Part shown: positions 58,140-64,000 of the stretch, piece by piece
Layout: every line of letters begins with the position of its first letter
Numbering within the stretch: position 1 is the stretch's first letter
Assembly (NCBI GenBank): GCA_963781215.1
Contig: CAWAFE010000006.1
Span: 1-64,000, forward strand
DNA from: AP-15 sp963781215
GTDB taxonomy: Bacteria; Pseudomonadota; Alphaproteobacteria; ATCC43930; CGMCC-115725
Length of the DNA: 64,000 bases
Direction: 5' to 3'
Notes under the pieces: model-generated
Database searches by the model: none
Seen by the model: the letters and a program-made list of their open reading frames with translations, nothing else
Told to the model about the DNA's origin: nothing
Made by a program: the position numbers and the translations under genes

Positions 58140-58502
58140 ATGGCCATCCACCTCGACCACACGATCGTGCCAGCCCATGACAAGGAAGAATCGGCGCGGT
58201 TCTTCGCCCGGATCTTCGGCCTCGAATACAACGGGCCGGTTTCTCATTTCGCGCCGGTGCGGATCAACGACACCCTGACCATCGACTTCGACAATTGGGA
58301 CGCCTTCGAGCGGCACCACTACGCCTTCAAGGTCAGCGAGGCCGAGTTCGATGGCATCTACGACCGGGTCCGCGGCGAGGGGCTTACCTACGGCAGCGGT
58401 CCGCGCATGGCCGAAGACATGCAGATCAACCACAGGCACGGCGGCCGCGGCTTCTATTTCCGCGACCCCAACGGCCACCTGCTCGAAGTGCTGACGGCGT
58501 GA
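58140..58502 (+). CDS. VOC-family (glyoxalase/dioxygenase fold) protein
   Basis: 120-aa single-domain vicinal-oxygen-chelate protein. LDHTIVPAHDKEESARFFAR opens the fold; metal-ligand candidates are His in HLDHTIVP, HHYAFKVSEAEFDGI and Glu in the closing YFRDPNGHLLEVLTA. The ATG at 58140 has an almost perfect AAGGAGG eight bases upstream, which decides the start over longer frames. The reaction cannot be told. Confidence 0.85.
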   Translation: MAIHLDHTIVPAHDKEESARFFARIFGLEYNGPVSHFAPVRINDTLTIDFDNWDAFERHHYAFKVSEAEFDGIYDRVRGEGLTYGSGPRMAEDMQINHRHGGRGFYFRDPNGHLLEVLTA

Positions 58503-58544
58503 GTGTCCGACCTGGAATGTATCTAATAAAATCAACTGGTTGAT

Positions 58545-58625
58545 CGTCACTACCGCGGAAGCAGGAATCCAGTGCTCCAGGGCCGAAGCGGTCACCCCGG
58601 ACCTCGGCTTTCGCGGGGCGAGGGA
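58545..58625. repeat. Dispersed inverted repeat, diverged copy
   Basis: Same type as 33083-33172: TCACTACCGCGGAAGCAGGA opens and GCTTTCGCGGGGCGAGGG closes it, between the VOC and Rieske genes. Confidence 0.65.
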
Positions 58626-58661
58626 TAACTTGTTGGTACGTTATTGAGCCAGGCCGCAAGG

Positions 58662-59750
58662 CTACTCCGCCGCTGCGCGCCTCTGTGGCGGCGCCTGTTC
58701 GGCGCGTTCGAGCTCGGTAAGGAGTTCGCGCGCCCGGCGCAAGGCGCGGTCGGGGCGTAGGAACACCTCGACATAGCCGTCGTCGGGATAGCGGAACATC
58801 TGCTGCTGCTTTTCTAGCGCCCAGCGGTCCTCGGCGATGACCGCCGGAAATGTTTCCATGAAGCGTTCGACGGCGGAGCGGGCCGGGTCGGATTTTGATT
58901 TCTGACCGGCCGGCATGTTGATGATCAGCCGCCAGACATGGTTTGCCCGGTCGACTGGCGTATGGGTGTGGATGATGACATAGCCGCGCTCGACGCTGGT
59001 GTCGCCGTGCCGGCCGGCCGGCCAGACCCGCATGCGGACATGCGTCACCGCCGGGCTCAACAGGTAATGCGTGTGGTCGCGGTCGACCATATCGTAGCCG
59101 AGGTAGTCTTCGAGAAACGGCGGTTGCCGGTAGTCGCGCGCTTCGCGCAGGGTGCCGACATAGGAGTTGCCGTCGCGCTCGCCTTCGTCGAGCCGAACCG
59201 GGATGCGGCTGTTCTCGACATCGCCGATATTGCCGTCGTGCAGCGGGTAGAAATGAGTGATGTCGAGGAGGTTCTCGATCAACAGCACGGTGTTGGCCGG
59301 CACCGCCATCGGCCCGGTATCGGCCGTCTCCCAGGCCGGGTCGGCGATTTCGGGAAGCCGCGGCGGCCGGGCGGCGGCGGCCTTCTCCGGATCGCCGGGC
59401 CAGACCCAGACAAGCCCGTCCTGCTCGATCACCGGGAATGGGCGCAGCCGCGCCTGCGGCGGGATGCGGCCGTCGGGGTGTGACGGGATACGGACGCAGC
59501 GCCCGCCCGTATCGTAGCACAAGCCGTGATAGGCGCATTCGAGGAGGCCGCCTTCAACGAGCCGGCCCTGCGACAACGGCATGCGCTTGTGACAGCAGCG
59601 CTCGTCGAAGGCGACGACGGCGCCGTCCCCGGTCCGCCACATGACCAGCGGCTTTTCGGCGACGACCTGACCCTGCAGCTGCAGCAGCGGAAATTCGTGC
59701 GACAATCCAGCCACATACCAGGCGTTCCTCACCAGCACGTCGGCGGCCAT
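58662..59750 (-). CDS. Rieske non-heme iron oxygenase
   Basis: 362 aa. The Rieske [2Fe-2S] centre is given by CCHKRMPLSQG (Cys-x-His) and ECAYHGLCYD (Cys-x-x-His), 20 residues apart in the N-terminal domain. The catalytic domain has the iron ligands in ENLLDITHFYPLHDGNIGD (two His) and a later acidic residue. The length and motif fit the vanillate O-demethylase/PobA-like group of aromatic-ring oxygenases; the substrate is unknown and no reductase gene is adjacent. The ATG at 59750 (MAADVLVRNAWYVAG) matches the family N-terminus. Confidence 0.87.
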   Translation of the reverse strand: MAADVLVRNAWYVAGLSHEFPLLQLQGQVVAEKPLVMWRTGDGAVVAFDERCCHKRMPLSQGRLVEGGLLECAYHGLCYDTGGRCVRIPSHPDGRIPPQARLRPFPVIEQDGLVWVWPGDPEKAAAARPPRLPEIADPAWETADTGPMAVPANTVLLIENLLDITHFYPLHDGNIGDVENSRIPVRLDEGERDGNSYVGTLREARDYRQPPFLEDYLGYDMVDRDHTHYLLSPAVTHVRMRVWPAGRHGDTSVERGYVIIHTHTPVDRANHVWRLIINMPAGQKSKSDPARSAVERFMETFPAVIAEDRWALEKQQQMFRYPDDGYVEVFLRPDRALRRARELLTELERAEQAPPQRRAAAE

Positions 59751-59846
59751 GACCCATCTCCCCGAAAAAGCGGCACCGGCACCGATGTTTTTCCGATCGC
59801 TCGGCGTGTCAAATGATTTCTCCGATGCTTCCGGGAGGCCGACGCC

Positions 59847-60362
59847 GTGATCGAAGCCCGCCTCGTAAAAGTTGTCATGGTCGGATCGCTCACCGTTTTC
59901 GCATTGCTGGTGGCATTCGACAATTTGGCCGATTACGACACGAACTACGCGTTCGTGCGTCATGTGCTGAGCATGGACACGACATTTCCGGGGAATGCGC
60001 TGCTCTACCGCCAGATAACCTCGCCCGCGCTGTGGCAGGCTGGCTACGCGCTGATCATTCTGGGCGAGGGGCTGACCGGTCTCGCGCTCGCGGCCGCGAC
60101 GGCCGTTTTGTTGCGCCATCTGCGCTCCGAGGCAGCCCATTTCAACCGCGGCAAGCGGTTGTTCATGATCGGCGCCGGGCTCGGGTTTCTGGTGTGGTTC
60201 CTCGGCTTTATGGTGGTCGGCGGCGAGTGGTTTCAGATGTGGCAGTCGCGCGAGTGGAACGGGCAGGAGGCGGCCTTTCGCTTTTACATAACGATCCTCG
60301 CCGTGCTGATCTTTGTGAATCAGCCGGACGTAGACCTACCGGTCAGAGTGTCAGAGAGGTAG
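59847..60362 (+). CDS. DUF2165-like membrane protein
   Basis: 171 aa from a GTG, four hydrophobic helices (LVKVVMVGSLTVFALLVAF, WQAGYALIILGEGLTGLALA, LFMIGAGLGFLVWFLGFMVV, FYITILAVLIFVNQPDVDL). DNLADYDTNYAFVRHVLSMD after the first helix and GEWFQMWQSREWNGQEAAFR before the last are the usual DUF2165 pattern. Function unknown. Only two bases separate it from the deaminase gene, so the two are likely co-transcribed. Confidence 0.82.
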   Translation: MIEARLVKVVMVGSLTVFALLVAFDNLADYDTNYAFVRHVLSMDTTFPGNALLYRQITSPALWQAGYALIILGEGLTGLALAAATAVLLRHLRSEAAHFNRGKRLFMIGAGLGFLVWFLGFMVVGGEWFQMWQSREWNGQEAAFRFYITILAVLIFVNQPDVDLPVRVSER

Positions 60363-60364
60363 CC

Positions 60365-60922
60365 ATGTGGTCGAGACGGGTGTTCGGCGTATCGATCGGC
60401 GCGGCCACGTGCGGCCTTGCTTTGCCCGTTCGCCGGGCATCGGCGGCGGGGCTCGATCTTTCGGCGGTCCCGGCGGCCGCCCATGAAGCGGGGATGCGGC
60501 TGGCGATCACGGCCGCGCGCGGCAATCCGGCCTTTCCGTTCGGCGCGGTAATCGTGCGGGCGTCGGACCGCAAGGTCATGGCGAGCGGGGTCAACAACGG
60601 CGCCGCTAACCCGATCGTCCACGGCGAGATCGCCGCGATCAACGACTATGTCGCCAAACACGGCAATCGGGGGTGGGACGAGGCGGTGCTCTACACCACC
60701 GGCGAGCCGTGCCCGATGTGCATGGGCGCGCTGGTCTGGGCCGGGATCGGCGGCGTCGTTTACGGCACATCGATAGCGCAGTTGCAGCAGGCGGGCATCG
60801 ACCAGATCCTGATCCCGGCAGCCACGGTGATCGGCGCCTCGCCCTTCTATCGCGGCGAGATTCTGGGAGGCGTGCTGAGGTCCGAGACCGACGCCCTGTT
60901 CTCGGGCCGCCAGCAACCGTGA
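60365..60922 (+). CDS. Exported nucleoside/cytidine deaminase-family protein
   Basis: 185 aa. A signal of Tat type is at residues 1-27: SRRVFGVSIGAATCGLALPV. The CDA-fold zinc site is complete: His in IVHGEIAAI (HxE) and the two cysteines in TTGEPCPMCMGALVWAG (PCxxC). The nearest cytosolic relatives deaminate guanine or nucleosides; a folded, Tat-exported member is unusual. DUF2165-like membrane protein precedes it directly. Confidence 0.85.
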   Translation: MWSRRVFGVSIGAATCGLALPVRRASAAGLDLSAVPAAAHEAGMRLAITAARGNPAFPFGAVIVRASDRKVMASGVNNGAANPIVHGEIAAINDYVAKHGNRGWDEAVLYTTGEPCPMCMGALVWAGIGGVVYGTSIAQLQQAGIDQILIPAATVIGASPFYRGEILGGVLRSETDALFSGRQQP

Positions 60923-60940
60923 GCGCCGGCCGAAGCCCGT

Positions 60941-61795
60941 TTACGGCACGACACGCCGCGCGAGAGCCGTGGCCAACGGCATGGTCACGCGCTGAAAACG
61001 ATGACCAAGATTCAATGGTTTCAATAGCATACGAACGGACATCTCATGCGGGAAATGAGCAAACGACAGGTCGCGGCATTGCCGGCGCACCTTGCGGTAC
61101 GTGCCCCGGTCGAAGGGCCTCCCCGGGCAACGGGCGCTGTGGACGTGCTTGAGGACGATGAAGCTATCGTCGCCGCCCGTCATCCGCAGCCGCCGCCACA
61201 ATCCCGGAACGACCCCGATCCGGCTCAACCCTTCATCGTCGCGATAGCGCCGGAAATAGCGGTAGAAGTGCTTGTAGTGACGGACTTCGTCTTCGGCGAT
61301 GAGCCGGGTCAGCCGCGCCAACACCGGATCGGGGCTTGCCCGCGACAAGGTCGTGTAATAGCTCGCCGTCCCGGTTTCGACGACGCATCGCGACGCCATT
61401 TCGAGGCTGCGCATCGGCTCCAGAGCAATGTCGCAGAACGGTTTGAATTCCTCGACGAAGCGCCGGTTCACCGCCTCCCAGTCGAACTCGGGCCACACGG
61501 TCTCGACATAGCGGCGCAACGCCCGGCCATGCTGCAATTCCTCGGGCAGCCAATAATCTTCGAGCCATGCCGTGACTTCGTCGTCGCCGTTGAAGTAGTC
61601 GATCAGGTTTTCGGTATAGAGATCGGTGGCGCTTTCCATCAGCGACGCAGACGCGACCAGATAGAACAGCGCCTCGCTACGCACCGCCTCGTCGCGCCGG
61701 ATCGCCCGCCAGGGAATGTCGTCGAGCGTCCAGCGCTGCCCGCCCGGCCGGCGGCTGGCCCCGGCATCGCTCGCGGCAGAAATCACGGACGCCAT
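60941..61795 (-). CDS. Ferritin-like diiron-domain protein
   Basis: 284 aa. Candidate diiron ligands are in WLPEELQHGRALRRYVETVW (E-E-x-x-H) and RLIAEDEVRHYKHFYRYFRR (E-x-x-R-H), with a further acidic region around EMASRCVVETGTASYYTTLS, the spacing of ferritin-like/acyl-ACP-desaturase-type four-helix bundles. The N-terminal 20 residues are low complexity. The ATG at 61795 lies 17 bp after the acyl-CoA-dehydrogenase gene, so both form an operon. A role in oxidising an acyl or aromatic substrate is plausible but unproven. Confidence 0.7.
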   Translation of the reverse strand: MASVISAASDAGASRRPGGQRWTLDDIPWRAIRRDEAVRSEALFYLVASASLMESATDLYTENLIDYFNGDDEVTAWLEDYWLPEELQHGRALRRYVETVWPEFDWEAVNRRFVEEFKPFCDIALEPMRSLEMASRCVVETGTASYYTTLSRASPDPVLARLTRLIAEDEVRHYKHFYRYFRRYRDDEGLSRIGVVPGLWRRLRMTGGDDSFIVLKHVHSARCPGRPFDRGTYRKVRRQCRDLSFAHFPHEMSVRMLLKPLNLGHRFQRVTMPLATALARRVVP

Positions 61796-61812
61796 GTCTC
61801 TGCCATCGCCCG

Positions 61813-63021
61813 CTAGAAGGTGAACATCGTGGTTTGCGGCTCGAGGCCGAGCAGCACCTGGCCGACGCTCTCGAAATGGGCCTGGCGGCCCTGATATTGC
61901 TGCGCCACGGTGTGAATGTCGCGAAGCCGCCGCTCGAACGCATTGCTCTCGAAGATCGCCGTGGCACCGGCCGCATGATAGATCGTGTCGACGACGCCCT
62001 GCGCCTGATGGATGGCCCAGGTCGTGGCCAGCCGTATCGTCGTGTTCTGCTCGAGGCCGAGCTCGCCGGTCCGGGCGGCGTGCCGCCAGATTTCGTCGAG
62101 CGCGCCGATCAGAAACGCGCGCGCGGCGCCGAGCCGCGCCTCGGACTGCGCCACCTGGGCCTGGATCACGTTGTTGTCGCGCAGCGTGTTCCTGGCGCCG
62201 CGCGGGATCTTGTCGCGAGCCAGCTCGATAAAAGCGTCGAGCGCGCTGCGGGCGATGCCGAGCGCCACTCCGGCGAACCCCGACGAATAAAGATTGCTGC
62301 TGCTGAAGCGATAGAGGAGGCCCTGCTGGCGCGGCTTGCTCTCCGGATCGCGACTTACTGTATGGCTTTCGGGGACGAAGAGATCGGCGACCGAATAGCT
62401 GTCGCTGCCGGTGCCGCGCAGCCCGACGACGTGCCAGATATCGGTCATCTGGGCGCTCGTCTTCGGGAACAGCAAGGTTCGGTAGACCGCACCGCCGTCG
62501 CGGCGCAGCCGCGGCGCCCCGTCCTCGGCCTGCACCGCCACATGCGCGCCGAGCCAGGCCGCGTGGTGGCTGCCGCTGGCAAAGCTCCACGTTCCGGTCA
62601 GCCGGTACCCGCCCGGCACGGTGCGGGCCTGGACGGCGGGGTCGGGCGGACCCCAGGCGAGGATCCCGCGCCGGCCGCCAAAGATTTCATGCGCCGCTTC
62701 GGGATCGAGAAAGGCCGCCGCCATCGACGAGCCGCAGGCCTGGCCGAGACACCAGGCGGCGCTGGCGTCGTATTTCGCCACCTCCTCGATGACCGGCACG
62801 TAGGCCGCCGGCGGCAGCTCGGCGCCGCCGAGCGAGTGTGGCAGCAGCAGGCGAAATAGCCCTTGCTCGGCGAGCGCCTCGACGATTGCATCCGGGAGTT
62901 CGCGGCGGCGCTCGATCTCGTCGGCCGCAGCAGCGAGCGCGCGACCGAGCCCGCGGGCGCGCTCGACAAAATTCGGGCCGGCCGCGTCGGCGTCGGGCGG
63001 GTCCGGAATAGTCGGCTCCAT
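61813..63021 (-). CDS. Acyl-CoA dehydrogenase-family flavoprotein
   Basis: 402 aa. ACAD fold: N-terminal helices to LPHSLGGAELPPAAYVPVIE, the central beta-domain with RLTGTWSFASGSHHAAWLGA, and C-terminal helices SSGFAGVALGIARSALDAFI and YHAAGATAIFESNAFERRLR. The FASGSHHAAW and terminal motifs are those of flavin-dependent monooxygenase-like members (HsaA/HpaB group), so it may use reduced flavin with oxygen rather than oxidise acyl-CoA. First gene of the pair with the ferritin-like protein. The ATG at 63021 begins the family-like part. Confidence 0.83.
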   Translation of the reverse strand: MEPTIPDPPDADAAGPNFVERARGLGRALAAAADEIERRRELPDAIVEALAEQGLFRLLLPHSLGGAELPPAAYVPVIEEVAKYDASAAWCLGQACGSSMAAAFLDPEAAHEIFGGRRGILAWGPPDPAVQARTVPGGYRLTGTWSFASGSHHAAWLGAHVAVQAEDGAPRLRRDGGAVYRTLLFPKTSAQMTDIWHVVGLRGTGSDSYSVADLFVPESHTVSRDPESKPRQQGLLYRFSSSNLYSSGFAGVALGIARSALDAFIELARDKIPRGARNTLRDNNVIQAQVAQSEARLGAARAFLIGALDEIWRHAARTGELGLEQNTTIRLATTWAIHQAQGVVDTIYHAAGATAIFESNAFERRLRDIHTVAQQYQGRQAHFESVGQVLLGLEPQTTMFTF

Positions 63022-63308
63022 CGCTCTTTCTCTGCGCTTGCGCCTGGCGATATTAACGGACTTTGCGGCCAGGGGAAGGGAGAGCCACACCGCGCGGCAG
63101 CCGCCGCCGTCACCCGCCCGTGCGGGACTCGGCCGGACGCAGCGGCAATGCCGAATCGATGGTCAGGGGCATGAGTCCGGGATCAACTTCAGCACCTCGA
63201 GGATCGTTACAACCTCAGCGATCGCGAACTAAATCCGCGTTGCGCGGCGACCGCACGGGTGTGAGAGTAATACGGGATCCAGGGTCGGATTGATGGGAAG
63301 GATGCGAA

Positions 63309-64000
63309 ATGACGGAGGATGCCCGCGGCAATGCGGCGCAGGAGGCGTATTGGAACGATGTGGCCGGTCCGCGCTGGGTTCGCCTCGGCCACGCGCGCGA
63401 ATCGCGGACGCGGGCGGTCAATGATCTGCTGCTGCAGCGGGCGGCGCTGTCTCCGGGTGAAAGGGTTCTGGAGGTCGGCTGCGGTACCGGTGCGGCGACG
63501 GTGCCCCTGGCTCAAGCGGTCGGCGAGCAGGGCGAGGTCGTCGGCATCGACATCTCGACGCCGATGCTGTCCGCGGCGCGCGAGCGGATCGCGCAATCGG
63601 GTCTGCGCAACATCTCACTCTTACAGGGCGACGCGCAGACATACGCTTTGGAACTAGGCCGCTTCGACCTGATCGCCTCGCGCTTTGGCGTGATGTTCTT
63701 TGCCGACCCGGCGGCGGCCTTCAGCAATCTGCGGCGGGCGGCACGCCCCGGCGGCCGGCTGTGCTTTGCCTGCTGGGGCTCGCTCGAAGACAACCCGCAG
63801 TGGCTGATCCCCTACGCGGTCGCACTGAGGCATCTCGGGCCGCCGGCGCCTAAGCCCGCCCATACACCGGGCCCGATGGCCTATGCCGATCCCGATTATG
63901 TGCGCTCGTTTCTCGGTGCGGCCGGGTTCGCCGAGATCGAAATCCACCGCGAGGCGACGACCGTTTTTGGCTCGACCCCACGGCAGGAGGCCGAGCACGC
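63309..64000 (+). CDS. SAM-dependent methyltransferase, cut by the window end
   Basis: At least 230 aa; the gene runs off the right edge. Class I methyltransferase motif I is VLEVGCGTGAATVPLAQAV, motif II region GEVVGIDISTPMLSAARERI and motif IV FDLIASRFGVMFFADPAAAF, followed by LRRAARPGGRLCFACWG. The early NAAQEAYWNDVAGPRWV is common in this subgroup. The ATG at 63309 has GGGAAGG seven bases upstream. The methyl acceptor is unknown. Confidence 0.85.
   Translation, partial: MTEDARGNAAQEAYWNDVAGPRWVRLGHARESRTRAVNDLLLQRAALSPGERVLEVGCGTGAATVPLAQAVGEQGEVVGIDISTPMLSAARERIAQSGLRNISLLQGDAQTYALELGRFDLIASRFGVMFFADPAAAFSNLRRAARPGGRLCFACWGSLEDNPQWLIPYAVALRHLGPPAPKPAHTPGPMAYADPDYVRSFLGAAGFAEIEIHREATTVFGSTPRQEAEH

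Overview
The window is high-GC DNA from an alphaproteobacterium. The gene order DUF4164-zapA-6S RNA-ymdB, then yebC-ruvCAB-tolQRAB-pal-cpoB-tilS-ftsH-glmM-thiD, together with aap-type amino acid transport genes and an adenosylcobalamin mutase, fits Rhodospirillales or Hyphomicrobiales. I cannot name a genus from sequence alone.

Layout. 1-4.4 kb is accessory: a complete IS630-family element sits inside a lower-GC gene of unknown function, followed by a decayed ribbon-helix-helix antitoxin, REP-like palindromes and a frameshifted ATP-grasp ligase. 4.4-12.6 kb, mostly on the minus strand, holds methylmalonyl-CoA mutase, heme A synthase, two genes of an Aap-type amino acid ABC transporter, a membrane DnaJ-like protein and a Tat-exported beta-propeller whose His/Asp/Lys spacing matches thiocyanate dehydrogenase. 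13.2-16.3 kb is a 3,005-bp IS1595-family transposon that I delimit by terminal inverted repeats and a near-perfect 8-bp target duplication; it carries a Rap1a/Tai-type immunity gene, a RusA-like gene and small unknown genes. 16.6-30.0 kb has a MacB-like ABC pair, higBA, a D-aminoacylase-type amidohydrolase, an aminotransferase, an FAH-family hydrolase with a cupin, gap, a DUF433/DUF5615 toxin-antitoxin pair beside a duplicated gap 5' end, an SDR and tkt. 30-34 kb is an accessory insertion between tkt and the DUF4164-zapA cluster: a membrane class III cyclase, an orphan DinJ antitoxin with a toxin remnant, and two tandem NHL-propeller genes. 34-50 kb is the conserved core: cell division, 6S RNA, Holliday-junction resolution, Tol-Pal envelope system, TilS, FtsH, GlmM, ThiD. 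50-64 kb returns to mixed metabolism: a PhzF-like protein, a tartrate/malate-type dehydrogenase, a very long TPR protein built of recent 102-bp repeats, a MetE-like methyltransferase, a VOC protein, a Rieske oxygenase, an exported deaminase, a ferritin-like/acyl-CoA-dehydrogenase pair and a partial methyltransferase.

How the genes work together. ruvC-ruvA-ruvB overlap by a few bases as one translational unit. tolQ-tolR-tolA-tolB-pal-cpoB forms the envelope-constriction operon, continued by tilS and ftsH. tkt and gap belong to central carbon metabolism. The two aap genes lack aapJ and aapQ here.

Data quality. At least fourteen single-base frameshifts split otherwise intact genes, including essential ones (tkt, ctaA, yebC, scpA), and several lie in G/C runs. 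I read most of them as sequencing or assembly errors and annotate the joined genes; a minority in mobile or toxin-antitoxin remnants may be true decay.
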